A stretch of DNA of 64,000 bases from Stenotrophomonas mori (GTDB lineage: Bacteria; Pseudomonadota; Gammaproteobacteria; Xanthomonadales; Xanthomonadaceae), in the NCBI RefSeq assembly GCF_023556335.1, contig NZ_JAIKTS010000005.1, forward strand, positions 177,263 through 241,262, read 5' to 3'. Shown one piece after another: positions 26,366 to 34,889 of the stretch; positions within the stretch are counted from its first letter, which is position 1, and every line of letters starts with the position of its first letter. The notes beneath the pieces were generated by a model. That model was not told the origin of the DNA. It made no database searches and saw only the letters and a program-made list of their open reading frames with translations. The position numbers and the translations under genes were made by a program.

Positions 26366-27094
26366 GTCGCCCAGGCGCGCCTGCAGTGCGGCGATGGCGG
26401 CCAGCCCGGCGGTCTCGGTGCGCAGGATGCGTGGGCCCAGCTGCAGGCCCTGGAAGCCGGCGTCGGCCAGTTGCTGGCGGTCGCGTGGCGACCAGCCGCC
26501 CTCCGGGCCGATGGCGATCACCACGCCGCCGGCGGGTGCCGGGGGCAGCCCGGCCAGGCGGTGTCCCCCCTGCGGGTCCAGGGTCAGGCGCAGGCTCTGC
26601 GCCGGCAGCGCGGCGGTCGCGGCGGCCAGGGCCTGCGGCGGCGACAGTGCCGGGATGCGGGCGCGGCCGGACTGGCCGCAGGCCGAACCCACCACGCTGC
26701 GCCAGTGCGCGATGCGCTTCTCCGTGCGTGCGGCATCGAGCTTCACCTCGGTGCGCTCGGCATTGACCGGCACGATGGCCGCCACCCCCAGCTCGGTGGC
26801 CTTCTGCAGGATCAGGTCCATCTTTTCGCCGCGGGCGACGCCCTGCAGCAGGGTGATGGCCAGCGGCGATTCGGTGTCCACCGGGGTGGCGGCGTCGATG
26901 CGGACCTGCACGTCACGCTTGCCCACCGCCACCAGGGTCGCGGTGTAGTCGCGGCCGTCGCCGTTGAACAGTACGCAGGCATCGCCCTCGCGCAGGCGCA
27001 GGACCCGGACCAGGTGGGCGGCGGCCTCGTCCGGCAGCGGCAGCTGCAGCCCGGTGCGCAGCGGCAGGTCGACCGGGCAGCGGGTCAGGCGCAT
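26360..27094 (-). CDS. rsmE: 16S rRNA (uracil1498-N3)-methyltransferase
   Basis: A 244-residue SPOUT-fold enzyme that methylates U1498 of 16S rRNA. Typical features are the N-terminal PUA-like part with HLVRVLRLREGD, the QGVARGEKMDLILQKATELGV block (about 84-104) and the C-terminal SAM-binding knot IAIGPEGGWSPRD (about 194-206) and LGPRILRTETA. Length matches the family. The 3' end abuts the last partial REP unit. It is divergent from nudE with 172 bp between. Confidence 0.95.
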   Translation of the reverse strand: MRLTRCPVDLPLRTGLQLPLPDEAAAHLVRVLRLREGDACVLFNGDGRDYTATLVAVGKRDVQVRIDAATPVDTESPLAITLLQGVARGEKMDLILQKATELGVAAIVPVNAERTEVKLDAARTEKRIAHWRSVVGSACGQSGRARIPALSPPQALAAATAALPAQSLRLTLDPQGGHRLAGLPPAPAGGVVIAIGPEGGWSPRDRQQLADAGFQGLQLGPRILRTETAGLAAIAALQARLGDL

Positions 27095-27266
27095 GCGCGG
27101 CTCCCCCGGGGGGCGGGACAGGGCCGACGGGGCGTCGGCGGCGCGCAGCGCCCGGCAACCGGGAGCGGCGGTGTGTCGGCGGGGTCTGCTAGCATTTCGG
27201 ACTCATGGAAACGTATCTGCCAGCGCGCATTCTAGCCACCCGTCATCGTCCCGCCCGGAGCCCGGC

Positions 27267-27815
27267 ATGAGCCGGCGGCTTCCGGTCATCCACGGCCTGC
27301 GCGGGGAGGACATCGGCCCGTTCCACCAGGAGCACCTGGACCTGGAGTTCTCCAACGGCGAACGCCGGCACTTCCAGCGGCTGGTCAGCCGTGGCGACGG
27401 CGCGGTGGTGGTGGTGCCGATGCTGGACGCACAGACCGTGCTGCTCGTGCGCGAGTACGCCGCCGGCCTGCACCGGTACGAGCTGGGGCTGGTGAAGGGC
27501 CGCATCGATGCCGGTGAAACCTCGGTGCAGGCCGCCGACCGCGAGCTCAAGGAGGAGGCCGGCTACGGCGCGCGCCGCCTGGACGTGCTGCGCGCGATGA
27601 CCCTGGCGCCGACCTACATGAGCCACCAGTCATGGCTGGTGCTGGCGCGCGACCTCTATCCCGAACGGCTGCCCGGGGACGAACCCGAGGAGCTGGAAGT
27701 GGTGCCCTGGAAGCTGGCCGAGCTGGACCGCCTGATGCTGCGCGAGGATTTTTCCGAAGGACGCTCGCTGGCGGCGCTGTTCATCGTCCGCGAATGGCTG
27801 GAGAAGGGCGCATGA
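27267..27815 (+). CDS. nudE: ADP-compound Nudix hydrolase NudE
   Basis: A 182-residue Nudix hydrolase with an exact Nudix box at 78-100 (G78-X5-E84-X7-R92-E93-X2-E96-E97-X-G99). NudE-type enzymes cleave ADP-ribose, NADH and Ap3A-like dinucleotides. VREYAAGLHRYELGLVKGRID fits the NudE/ADP-ribose branch. ATG 27267 (MSRRLPVIHG) gives the family length; upstream in-frame sequence is not conserved-looking. The stop overlaps the cysQ start (ATGA), so it heads a coupled operon nudE-cysQ-mazG-ynfA of nucleotide-housekeeping genes. A TAGCAT -10-like hexamer lies near 27190. Confidence 0.9.
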   Translation: MSRRLPVIHGLRGEDIGPFHQEHLDLEFSNGERRHFQRLVSRGDGAVVVVPMLDAQTVLLVREYAAGLHRYELGLVKGRIDAGETSVQAADRELKEEAGYGARRLDVLRAMTLAPTYMSHQSWLVLARDLYPERLPGDEPEELEVVPWKLAELDRLMLREDFSEGRSLAALFIVREWLEKGA

Positions 27816-28621
27816 GCCTGCCGGACGCGAACCTGCGCGAGGCGGTCATCGGCCTGGCCGGGCAGGCGGGCGCGGCGATCATGCAGGTGTACGCGGAGGG
27901 CTTCCAGGTCGAGTGCAAGGACGACCGCAGTCCGGTGACCACGGCCGACCTCGCCGCCCACCACCTGATCGTGCGGGGGCTGGCGCAGCTGACCCCGTCG
28001 GTGCCGGTGCTGTCGGAGGAGTCGGCGGAGCTGCCATGGGAAACGCGCCGTCGATGGCATGAATACTGGTTGGTCGATCCGTTGGACGGTACCCGCGACT
28101 TCATCAAGCGCAACGGCGAATTCAGCGTCAACATCGCCCTGGTCCGCGATGGCGTGCCGGTGTTCGCGGTGGTGCAGGCGCCGCCGAGCGGGGTCGCCTG
28201 GCACGCGCTGCGCGGGGCCGGCGCATGGCGCCGCGATGCCGCCGGGCAGGACCAGGCGATCGCCGTCCGGCGCCCGCCGGCACAGCCGCTGCGGGTGGCG
28301 GCCAGCCGGTCGCACCGCGATGCACGCACCCAAGCGCTGCTGCAGCGCATGGGGGAGATCGAGCTGGTGGCGCAGGGCTCGTCGCTGAAGTTCTGCCGGC
28401 TTGCCGAGGGCTCGCTGGATGTCTACCCGCGGCTGGGCCCGACCAGCGAATGGGACACCGCCGCCGGGCAGTGCGTGCTGGAGGCGGCCGGCGGCGCGGT
28501 GCTGGCCGCCGACAGCGGCGTCCCCTTCCGCTACAACCAGCGCCCGCGGCTGCTCAACGGCGACTTCGTGGCGCTGGGCGACGCTTCGCTGCCGTGGCGC
28601 GACTGGCTGGCCGGCGCATGA
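27812..28621 (+). CDS. cysQ: 3'(2'),5'-bisphosphate nucleotidase CysQ
   Basis: A 269-residue inositol-monophosphatase-fold enzyme that removes PAP (adenosine 3',5'-bisphosphate), a by-product of sulfate assimilation. Metal-site motifs are complete: SEESAE (68-73), WLVDPLDGTRDF (87-97) and SEWDTAAGQCVLEAAGG. SPVTTADLAAH (40-50) is the usual N-terminal marker. It overlaps nudE upstream and mazG downstream by 4 bp each, so translation is coupled on both sides. Confidence 0.95.
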   Translation: MSLPDANLREAVIGLAGQAGAAIMQVYAEGFQVECKDDRSPVTTADLAAHHLIVRGLAQLTPSVPVLSEESAELPWETRRRWHEYWLVDPLDGTRDFIKRNGEFSVNIALVRDGVPVFAVVQAPPSGVAWHALRGAGAWRRDAAGQDQAIAVRRPPAQPLRVAASRSHRDARTQALLQRMGEIELVAQGSSLKFCRLAEGSLDVYPRLGPTSEWDTAAGQCVLEAAGGAVLAADSGVPFRYNQRPRLLNGDFVALGDASLPWRDWLAGA

Positions 28622-29448
28622 GCGCTGGCGACGCACGGGGCGCGCCACGGGAGATCGGCACGCTGCTGCGGATCATGGCGCGGCTGCGCGATCCGCAGGG
28701 CGGCTGCCCCTGGGACCTCGCGCAGGATTTCTCCAGCATCGCGCCCTATACGGTCGAGGAAGCCTACGAGGTCGCCGATGCGATCGACCGCGGCGACCTG
28801 GACGATCTCCGGGACGAGCTGGGCGACCTGCTGCTGCAGGTGGTGTTCCATGCGCAGATGGCGCAGGAGCAGGGAGCGTTCGATTTCGGCGACGTGGTGG
28901 CCTCGATCAGCGGCAAGATGCTGCGCCGTCACCCGCATGTCTTCGGCGACGCGCACGCGGCCGATGCCGGCGCGGTGGTCGCCGACTGGGAGCGGATCAA
29001 GCAGCAGGAGCGGGCCGATGCCGGCGATACCGATCCTTCGGCGCTGGCCGGCATCGCCCGCGGGCTGCCGGAATGGCAGCGCGCGCTGAAGCTGCAGAAG
29101 CGCGCGGCGCGCACCGGGTTCGACTGGCCGGACGCCGCGCCGGTACTGGACAAGCTCCGCGAGGAGGCCGACGAGGTGCAGGCCGAGTTCGCGGCGGCCG
29201 CGGCCGGCGGCGAGGCCCGGCTGGAAGAGGAGATCGGTGACCTGCTGTTCGTCTGCGCCAACCTGGCCCGGCATGCGGAGGTGGACGTGGGCAGCGCGCT
29301 GCGCCGCGCCAACCTCAAGTTCGAGCGCCGTTTCCGCGCCATGGAGGCGTTGGCCGCGGCCCGTGGACAGTCGCTGCCTGCACTGGACCTGGTACAGCAG
29401 GAAGCGCTGTGGCAGGCGGTCAAGCGGGACGAACAGGACTCTCCATGA
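28618..29448 (+). CDS. mazG: Nucleoside triphosphate pyrophosphohydrolase MazG
   Basis: A 276-residue all-alpha NTP pyrophosphohydrolase with two MazG repeats. The first holds [23 protein letters not shown] (about 32-54) and [17 protein letters not shown]; the second has [11 protein letters not shown], then [17 protein letters not shown] with the metal-binding EExxD pattern. MazG clears aberrant NTPs and lowers ppGpp-related stress in E. coli. ATG 28618 overlaps the cysQ stop by 4 bp and is preferred over upstream in-frame starts. Confidence 0.95.
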   Translation: MSAGDARGAPREIGTLLRIMARLRDPQGGCPWDLAQDFSSIAPYTVEEAYEVADAIDRGDLDDLRDELGDLLLQVVFHAQMAQEQGAFDFGDVVASISGKMLRRHPHVFGDAHAADAGAVVADWERIKQQERADAGDTDPSALAGIARGLPEWQRALKLQKRAARTGFDWPDAAPVLDKLREEADEVQAEFAAAAAGGEARLEEEIGDLLFVCANLARHAEVDVGSALRRANLKFERRFRAMEALAAARGQSLPALDLVQQEALWQAVKRDEQDSP

Positions 29449-29777
29449 TCAAGACCACCGCCCTGTTCCTGGTGACGGCGCTGGCCGAGATCGTCGGCTG
29501 CTACCTGCCCTGGCTGTGGCTGCGCCAGCAGGGCAGCCCCTGGCTGCTGCTGCCGGCCGCGGCGTGCCTGGCGTTGTTCGCGTGGCTGCTGACCCTGCAC
29601 CCGACCGCCAGCGGCCGGGTCTATGCCGCCTACGGGGGCGTCTATGTCTGCACCGCGCTGTTGTGGCTGTGGCGGGTGGACGGCGTGCCGCCGAGCCGCT
29701 GGGACCTGCTGGGCGCCGGCCTGTGCCTGCTGGGCATGGTCGTGATCATGGCCGGCCCGCGCACGGGCGCGGCCTAG
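29445..29777 (+). CDS. YnfA/UPF0060 family membrane protein
   Basis: A 110-residue inner-membrane protein with four predicted helices (about 3-25, 31-48, 60-77, 86-104). Motifs [14 protein letters not shown] and [12 protein letters not shown] are the UPF0060 signature. The fold resembles small multidrug resistance proteins, and some members are linked to efflux, but function is unproven. The ATG overlaps the mazG stop (ATGA), making it the last gene of the nudE operon. Confidence 0.9.
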   Translation: MIKTTALFLVTALAEIVGCYLPWLWLRQQGSPWLLLPAAACLALFAWLLTLHPTASGRVYAAYGGVYVCTALLWLWRVDGVPPSRWDLLGAGLCLLGMVVIMAGPRTGAA

Positions 29778-30183
29778 AACGCCCCGCGGGGTGCGGTGCC
29801 CGTCGAGGGTCGCACCCATGGCCCGTTTCGGCTGCTTCCACGGGTTCCCGCCGTTCCCTTCGCAGGAACGTTGTGGCCGCACCGGTGGCCGCTCGCAGGC
29901 GTCCGCCGGCAGGCGGCGGCGCCACTGCAACTGCGGGCGGCTTCCAGGAGTGCTGCTGGCAATCGTGGCCGGTGGCGCGGTCCTGCGGGAATGGCGCGCC
30001 TGGGCGGGACCTGCCGTCTTCGGGACGGACCGCCCGGCCTCATCCAGCCCCGCGCAGCGCCGCCGCCGGCGGCCGGGGGATGGCGCTCCAGGTGCAGCGC
30101 GGCCGGTGGCCGCTCTGGCGCCCCGCGGGCTGGCTATACTCGGCCGACAGCCATGCGGATCGCATGTCACAAGGAGGGGAATG
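29778..30183. other. Gene-free stretch before the SPFH gene, with -10 and ribosome site
   Basis: About 400 bp of GC-rich sequence without a credible gene. At its right end there is TATACT (30135-30140), a good -10 with only a weak -35 at proper distance. It is followed by a very strong AAGGAGGGGA ribosome site (30171-30180) that serves the SPFH start at 30184. Confidence 0.5.
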
Positions 30184-31152
30184 ATGGGTAACGGTGCTGC
30201 TTTTCTCGCGCTGGTGGTCTTGCTGGGCGGGGCCATCGTCCTGTTCAAGACGGTGCGCATGGTGCCGCAGGGCTATGAATGGACGGTCGAGCGGTTCGGC
30301 CGCTACACCCACACCATGTCGCCGGGGCTGCACTTCCTGATCCCGGTGGTCTACGGCGTCGGCCGCAAGGTCAACATGATGGAACAGGTGCTGGACGTGC
30401 CCAGCCAGGACGTCATCACCAAGGACAATGCGGTGGTGCGCGTGGACGGGGTGGTGTTCTTCCAGGTGCTGGACGCGGCCAAGGCCGCCTACGAGGTCGC
30501 CAACCTGGAGGTGGCGATGATCGCGCTGGTGCAGACCAACATCCGCACCGTGATCGGCTCGATGGACCTGGACGAATCGCTGAGCCAGCGCGAGACCATC
30601 AACGCGCAGCTGCTCAACGTCGTCGACCACGCCACCAACCCGTGGGGCGTCAAGGTCACCCGCATCGAGATCCGCGACATCCAGCCGCCGCGCGACCTGG
30701 TCGATTCGATGGCGCGGCAGATGAAGGCCGAGCGCGAGAAGCGCGCGCAGATCCTCGAGGCCGAGGGGTCGCGCCAGTCCGAGATCCTGCGCGCCGACGG
30801 CGAGAAGCAGGCCGCCGTGCTGGAGGCCGAGGGCCGCAAGGAGGCCGCGTTCCGCGACGCCGAGGCGCGCGAGCGCCTGGCCCAGGCCGAAGCCAAGGCG
30901 ACCGCGATGGTGTCCGAGGCCATCGCCCAGGGCGACGTGCAGGCGATCAACTACTTCGTCGCGCAGAAGTACGTGGAAGCTTTCCGCGAACTGGCCAGTT
31001 CGCCCAACCAGAAGCTGGTGCTGATGCCCATGGAGGCCAGCGGCGTGATCGGCTCCATCGCCGGCGTCGCCGAGCTGGCCCGCGAGGCCTTCGCCAGGCA
31101 GGAAGAGCGCAAGGCATCGCCGTCACGCGGCAACCCGCCGCCGGGGCGCTGA
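30184..31152 (+). CDS. SPFH/stomatin-like membrane protein (QmcA type)
   Basis: A 322-residue SPFH-domain protein: N-terminal helix (about 5-22), SPFH/PHB domain (VPQGYEWTVERFGRYTHTMSPG onward, about 30-190), then an Ala/Glu-rich coiled coil (about 190-260). Such proteins form oligomeric membrane microdomains and often partner with NfeD. ATGs at 30181 and 30184 are adjacent; the AGGAGG at 30172-30177 sits 3 nt from the first and 6 nt from the second, so the second is preferred. It is followed by an NfeD gene after 3 bp, the classical operon pair. Confidence 0.9.
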   Translation: MGNGAAFLALVVLLGGAIVLFKTVRMVPQGYEWTVERFGRYTHTMSPGLHFLIPVVYGVGRKVNMMEQVLDVPSQDVITKDNAVVRVDGVVFFQVLDAAKAAYEVANLEVAMIALVQTNIRTVIGSMDLDESLSQRETINAQLLNVVDHATNPWGVKVTRIEIRDIQPPRDLVDSMARQMKAEREKRAQILEAEGSRQSEILRADGEKQAAVLEAEGRKEAAFRDAEARERLAQAEAKATAMVSEAIAQGDVQAINYFVAQKYVEAFRELASSPNQKLVLMPMEASGVIGSIAGVAELAREAFARQEERKASPSRGNPPPGR

Positions 31153-31155
31153 GCC

Positions 31156-31587
31156 ATGCGCTGGGAAGTGGTGGGCTGGGCGGTGCTGGCGGTGGTCCTG
31201 TTCGCCGCCGAGGCGATGGCGCCGGGCGCGTTCATGCTGTGGATGGGCTTCGCCGCCACCGCCGTGTTCCTGGTGGTCTGGGCGTACGACGGGCTGGCCG
31301 TGCTGATGCAGGTGGTGCTGTTCGTGGTGCTCAGCTTCGTCTCGATCCAGATCTACCGCACCTGGTTCCGCCGGCGTGCGCGGCCCAGCGACCAGCCGCT
31401 GCTCAACCGCCGTGCCGAGCAGTTGGTCGGGCGGGTGGTGGTGCTGGACCAGGCCATCGCCAACGGCGCCGGCCGGGCCAAGGTCGACGATGCGTTCTGG
31501 GTGGTGGCCGGCCCGGACCTGCCGGCCGGCCGGCAGGTGCGCGTGGTGGCGGTGGACGGGATGACGCTGAAGGTGCAGGAGGCCTGA
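31156..31587 (+). CDS. NfeD family membrane protein
   Basis: A 143-residue short NfeD-type protein. Hydrophobic helices occupy about 5-70 (WAVLAVVLFAAEAMAPGAFMLWMGFAA and later VLMQVVLFVVLSFV). A C-terminal OB-fold (about 85-143) contains LVGRVVVL and AGRQVRVVAVDGMTLKV. It lacks the serine-protease domain of long NfeD proteins. Three bp behind the SPFH gene, it presumably anchors or regulates that complex. Confidence 0.9.
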   Translation: MRWEVVGWAVLAVVLFAAEAMAPGAFMLWMGFAATAVFLVVWAYDGLAVLMQVVLFVVLSFVSIQIYRTWFRRRARPSDQPLLNRRAEQLVGRVVVLDQAIANGAGRAKVDDAFWVVAGPDLPAGRQVRVVAVDGMTLKVQEA

Positions 31588-31629
31588 GCCGCCGCTTCGC
31601 CGCGGCCATGGGCGTTGCCTTCGGCCATC

Positions 31630-31638
31630 TGGGATAAT
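31630..31638 (+). promoter_or_regulatory. Extended -10 promoter before gcvT
   Basis: TG-G-GATAAT, an extended -10 with 5/6 match, lies 26 bp upstream of the gcvT ATG at 31665. No clear -35 is present, as is common for extended -10 promoters. I see no glycine riboswitch in this short leader. Confidence 0.5.
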
Positions 31639-31664
31639 GACCTCTTTCCCTGCATGGAACGGCC

Positions 31665-32786
31665 ATGACCCAGAAGACCCTGCTCAACGAAACCCACCGC
31701 TCGCTCGGCGCCAAGATGGTTGATTTCGGCGGTTGGGACATGCCGATCCACTACGGTTCGCAGATCGACGAGCACCACCTGGTACGCCGTGCCGCGGGCA
31801 TGTTCGACGTCAGCCACATGACCGTGGTCGACCTCAAGGGCGCGCGCGCGCGCGAATTCCTGCGCCAGTTGCTGGCCAACGCCATCGACAAGGTCAAGGT
31901 GCCGGGCAAGGCGCTGTATTCGTGCATGCTCAATCCGCAGGGCGGGGTGATCGACGACCTGATCGTCTACTACCTGGCCGACGACTTCTTCCGCCTGGTG
32001 GTCAACGCCTCCACCCGCGACAAGGACCTGGCGTGGATCGGCGGGCATGCCGCCGGGTTCGGCGTGGACGTGGTCGAACGTGAGGACCTGGCGATCATCG
32101 CCGTGCAGGGGCCGCAGGCGCGCGGCCTGGTCGCCGGCCTGGTCGCCGAGGGCGACCGCGCGGCGCTGGATGCGCTCGCCCGTTTCGCGGCGCTGGACGT
32201 GTCCTCCGCGGACGGCGTGCCGCTGTTCGTCGCGCGTACCGGCTATACCGGCGAGGACGGCTACGAGGTGCTGCTGCCGCAGGCCGCGGTGGTCGGGTTC
32301 TGGAACGCCCTGCTGCAGGCGGGGGTGAAGCCTGCCGGCCTGGGCGCGCGCGACACGCTGCGGCTGGAAGCGGGCATGAACCTCTACGGCCAGGACATGG
32401 ACGAGACGGTCACGCCGTTCGAGGCGGCGCTGGCGTGGACGGTGGCGCTGGACGACCAGGCGGACGGCACGCCGCGCGCCTTCATCGGCCGGCCGGCGCT
32501 GGAGGCGCAGAAGGCGGCCGGCGACGCCCGGCGCATGATCGGCGTGGTCATGGACGACAAGGGAGTGCTGCGCCACGGCCAGAAGGTGCTCACCGCCAGC
32601 GGCGAGGGCGAGATCCTTTCCGGCACCTTCGCGCCGACCCTGGGCAAGGCGATCGCCTTCGCCCGCGTTCCGGCCGGCGAACTCGGCGAGGTGCGGGTGG
32701 ACATCCGCGGCAAGGAAGTGCCGCTGCGGGTGGTGAAGTTCCCGTTCGTGCGCGACGGCCAGCCGCAGCCGGGCATCCTCGGCTGA
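31665..32786 (+). CDS. gcvT: Glycine cleavage system T protein (aminomethyltransferase)
   Basis: A 373-residue folate-dependent enzyme that transfers the aminomethyl carbon from the lipoyl arm of GcvH to tetrahydrofolate and releases ammonia. Recognisable blocks: [28 protein letters not shown] start, [39 protein letters not shown] and [16 protein letters not shown], in the family order and length. gcvH follows 84 bp later; gcvP is not in the window. Confidence 0.96.
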   Translation: MTQKTLLNETHRSLGAKMVDFGGWDMPIHYGSQIDEHHLVRRAAGMFDVSHMTVVDLKGARAREFLRQLLANAIDKVKVPGKALYSCMLNPQGGVIDDLIVYYLADDFFRLVVNASTRDKDLAWIGGHAAGFGVDVVEREDLAIIAVQGPQARGLVAGLVAEGDRAALDALARFAALDVSSADGVPLFVARTGYTGEDGYEVLLPQAAVVGFWNALLQAGVKPAGLGARDTLRLEAGMNLYGQDMDETVTPFEAALAWTVALDDQADGTPRAFIGRPALEAQKAAGDARRMIGVVMDDKGVLRHGQKVLTASGEGEILSGTFAPTLGKAIAFARVPAGELGEVRVDIRGKEVPLRVVKFPFVRDGQPQPGILG

Positions 32787-32824
32787 GCCGGAAGCGGAGC
32801 GCGCCACGGGCGGGCGCGGTCCGC

Positions 32825-32830
32825 TAAACT
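32825..32830 (+). promoter_or_regulatory. Possible -10 element before gcvH
   Basis: TAAACT lies 41 bp before the gcvH start. No good -35 is seen, so it is only a hint that gcvH has its own promoter as well as gcvT read-through. Confidence 0.3.
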
Positions 32831-32870
32831 AGCCGCCCATTCCGTCCACCGCATCTTCCGGAGCAGTTGC

Positions 32871-33266
32871 ATGAGCGAGATCCCTGGCGACCTCAAATTC
32901 CTCAAGTCCCACGAGTGGGTGCGCGCCGAAGGCAACGGTCGCGCCACCATCGGCATTTCCGACCATGCCCAGGGCCTGCTGGGCGACCTGGTGTACGTCG
33001 AACTGCCCGGCGTGGGCGACAGCGTGCAGGCCGGCAACGCCGCCGCCGTGGTCGAGTCGGTGAAGGCCGCCTCGGATGTCTACAGCCCGGTGTCGGGTAC
33101 CGTGGTGGAGGTCAACGAAGCACTGGCCGACAAGCCCGAGACCATCAACGAAGACGCCTATGGCGACGGCTGGCTGTTCGTCGTCGAGCTGTCCGAGCCG
33201 GACCAGCTCAAGGAGCTGCTGGCACCGGACGACTACGCCGAGCTGCTGGAAAACGACGACCACTGA
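32871..33266 (+). CDS. gcvH: Glycine cleavage system H protein
   Basis: A 131-residue lipoyl carrier protein. The lipoylation lysine is Lys65 in [16 protein letters not shown], and the surrounding sequence, [21 protein letters not shown] and [10 protein letters not shown] are diagnostic. It shuttles the methylamine intermediate between GcvP and GcvT. Its own GGAGCAG-like ribosome site precedes the ATG, and a good hairpin follows the stop. Confidence 0.97.
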   Translation: MSEIPGDLKFLKSHEWVRAEGNGRATIGISDHAQGLLGDLVYVELPGVGDSVQAGNAAAVVESVKAASDVYSPVSGTVVEVNEALADKPETINEDAYGDGWLFVVELSEPDQLKELLAPDDYAELLENDDH

Positions 33267-33285
33267 CACGGTCCGTCGAACGAAA

Positions 33286-33314
33286 CGGAACGGCCGCCGA
33301 GTGCGGCCGTTTCC
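33286..33314 (+). terminator. Terminator after gcvH
   Basis: A GGAACGGCCGC/GCGGCCGTTTCC stem with a 5-nt loop (one bulge), 20 bp past the gcvH stop; T-rich 3' arm but no long T-run. Confidence 0.6.
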
Positions 33315-33817
33315 ATGTCCGCCACCGGCAGGTGGCGAGCGCGTGCGCCGCTGCCGCGGACAAGCGGAAGCACCTCCGTCGTGCACCTGCCGCGGGGATG
33401 AAGGCGGGTGGTGCATGGGCCGGCCACGCGCCGTGCGCGGTGTGCCGCACGAGGGCGGCGGTCGGCGCGCAGGGTGCCGGAAAGTGGTTCGCGATGTGCC
33501 CGCCGGGGCGCGAAGTCTTTGCGCAAATTCCTGTTTGCGCTGCATGAAAGCTGCAACGTCCCGCATGCGCCGGAACGTGTCCGTTGTTTTTTTTTCACAT
33601 CGCCAGTGCCGATGGTGGCCGGCGTGGCGGATGTGCGTCGCGCGCACGCCGTCATGTCGGCTGTTCGCGAATAGTGCTTGTTTCAAGGTGTTTGCTGCAG
33701 AGGGTGGCCGCCGCGGCACGCGTGATGCGTGCCTGCATGCGGAGACGGGCAGCAGGCCGGCGGTGAGGGTCGGCGCGGACGGCGTGAAGCTTTCGGGAAA
33801 AAGTTGCGCGCGGGTAG
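33315..33817. other. Gene-free stretch upstream of the sRNA/KAKKA locus
   Basis: About 500 bp with no credible gene on either strand. It becomes less GC-rich toward the right and holds small hairpins, for example GCGCAAA/TTTGCGC near 33521-33540, and a run of nine T (33587-33595) with an adjacent weak stem that could end an unseen transcript. Confidence 0.45.
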
Positions 33818-33846
33818 TTGACAGTAAAAAAAACCGTGATTAGGTT
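33818..33846 (+). promoter_or_regulatory. Sigma70-like promoter of sRNA/KAKKA leader
   Basis: A perfect TTGACA (33818-33823), exactly 17 bp of mostly A-rich spacer, then TAGGTT (33841-33846). This is among the best -35/-10 pairs in the window and predicts a start near 33853, about 280 bp before the KAKKA gene. Confidence 0.6.
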
Positions 33847-33852
33847 TCGCCC

Positions 33853-34024
33853 AGCAGATCTTTCCTGCGGAAGCGAGTGAGCCGGATCAACATTCAGACG
33901 CGAAGCACAACCTGCACGTCCGCCACGGATGCACTGATGGTGGAGCAGGCTTCGCTTCCTTCCGCGAAACGCATGCACGAACACACCATGGCACCCGCGG
34001 CGGGAATCGCTGCGGGTGTTTCTG
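33853..34024 (+). ncRNA. Candidate structured small RNA or attenuated leader
   Basis: A region of about 170 nt bounded by a strong promoter and an intrinsic-terminator-like hairpin. It has no ribosome-preceded reading frame. A long-range helix is possible between GCGGAAGCGA (33867-33876) and TCGCTTCC-TT-CCGC (33952-33965), closing a 75-nt domain. I do not recognise it as 6S, 4.5S, tmRNA or RNase P RNA. It may be a free sRNA or a leader that controls the KAKKA histone-like gene by termination. Confidence 0.4.
33992..34023 (+). terminator. Intrinsic terminator-like hairpin upstream of the KAKKA gene
   Basis: Eleven-bp arms CACCCGCGGCG/CGCTGCGGGTG (one G-T pair) with a 5-nt loop followed by TTTCT. 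It lies about 107 bp before the KAKKA ATG, so read-through would be required for expression from the promoter at 33818. Confidence 0.6.
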
Positions 34025-34130
34025 TATCCGTCACGGTGCGCCGAACGCGCCGTCGGTCCTCCGCGCGGGTGCGCGGATTCGTTTCAACTGGGCATTTCAA
34101 TTCCATAGATCACTGACGAGGAGCCATCCC

Positions 34131-34715
34131 ATGGCCACGAAGAAAGCTGCGAAGAAACCTGCCGCCAAAAAGGCGGTGAAGAAGGTCGCCAAGAAGGCCA
34201 CTGCGAAGAAGGCGGTGAAGAAGGTCGCCAAGAAGGTTGCCGCGAAGAAGCCAGTGAAGAAGGTCGCCAAGAAGGCCACCGCGAAGAAGGCGGTGAAGAA
34301 GGTCGCCAAGAAGGCCACCGCCAAGAAGGCGGTGAAGAAGGTCGCCAAGAAGGCCACCGCGAAGAAGGCGGTGAAGAAGGTCGCCAAGAAGGCCACCGCG
34401 AAGAAGGCGGTGAAGAAGGTCGCCAAGAAGACCACCGCCAAGAAGGCGGTGAAGAAGGTCGCCAAGAAGTCCACCGTCAAGAAGCCGGTGAAGAAGGTCG
34501 CCAAGAAGGCCACCGCCAAGAAGCCGGTGAAGAAGGTCGCCAAGAAGGCCACCGCCAAGAAGGCGGTTGCGAAGAAGCCCGCCGCGAAGAAGGCGGTGAA
34601 GAAGGTCGCCAAGAAGGCGGTGGCCAAGAAGACCGTAGCCAAGAAGAAGCCGGCAGCCCGCAAGAAGAAGGCGGCTCCCGTGGCGCTTCCGGTCACCCCG
34701 TTGCCGCTGATCTGA
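34131..34715 (+). CDS. Histone H1-like KAKKA-repeat protein (AlgP-like)
   Basis: A 194-residue, extremely basic protein made almost wholly of Lys, Ala and Val. Residues 13-142 are ten tandem copies of a 13-residue unit of type [13 protein letters not shown], followed by a less regular AKKPAAKK tail and a short hydrophobic end ([12 protein letters not shown]). Such proteins resemble eukaryotic H1 tails, Pseudomonas AlgP and chlamydial HctB; they bind and compact DNA or affect transcription. A GAGGAG ribosome site precedes the ATG by 7 nt, and a strong T-tailed terminator follows. Lysine is nearly always AAG. Copy number is expected to vary between strains because the repeats are nearly identical DNA. 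Confidence 0.85.
   Translation: MATKKAAKKPAAKKAVKKVAKKATAKKAVKKVAKKVAAKKPVKKVAKKATAKKAVKKVAKKATAKKAVKKVAKKATAKKAVKKVAKKATAKKAVKKVAKKTTAKKAVKKVAKKSTVKKPVKKVAKKATAKKPVKKVAKKATAKKAVAKKPAAKKAVKKVAKKAVAKKTVAKKKPAARKKKAAPVALPVTPLPLI
34167..34556 (+). repeat. Ten tandem 39-bp repeats in the KAKKA gene
   Basis: In-frame 39-bp units, mostly differing at single bases (for example GCG/GCC Ala and AAG-GCC/ACC/TCC substitutions). Near identity at the DNA level makes slippage or recombination likely, always keeping the frame. Confidence 0.9.
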
Positions 34716-34740
34716 TCCTGCGCTGAAACCGTGCCTGAAG

Positions 34741-34778
34741 CTCCTTCCCCGATTGCCCAGCGGGGAGGGAGTTTTTTT
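34741..34778 (+). terminator. Intrinsic terminator of the KAKKA gene
   Basis: A CTCCTTCCCCG/CGGGGAGGGAG stem (one G-T pair), 8-nt loop and seven T residues, 26 bp past the stop. A classical Rho-independent terminator. Confidence 0.9.
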
Positions 34779-34820
34779 ATGGGCGTTCGGCCGCTGGACC
34801 GCGGGCGGGGCGGAAAACAC

Positions 34821-34846
34821 GAAGGCGGCCCCTGGGGCCGCCTTCG
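34821..34846 (-). terminator. Terminator of the serine hydrolase gene
   Basis: On the minus strand a GAAGGCGGCCCC/GGGGCCGCCTTC stem is followed by GTGTTTTCC, starting 44 bp after the stop of the gene at 34890. Confidence 0.75.
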
Positions 34847-34889
34847 ATGCGCGTGCGGTGCATGCGTGCGGCGGGGCGCCGCGGCGGGC

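Noticed and set aside
33853..34024. Identification of the leader RNA as 6S, 4.5S, tmRNA or RNase P RNA
   Set aside because: None of the conserved cores (for example the 4.5S tip or RNase P motifs) is visible, and the length or context does not fit.
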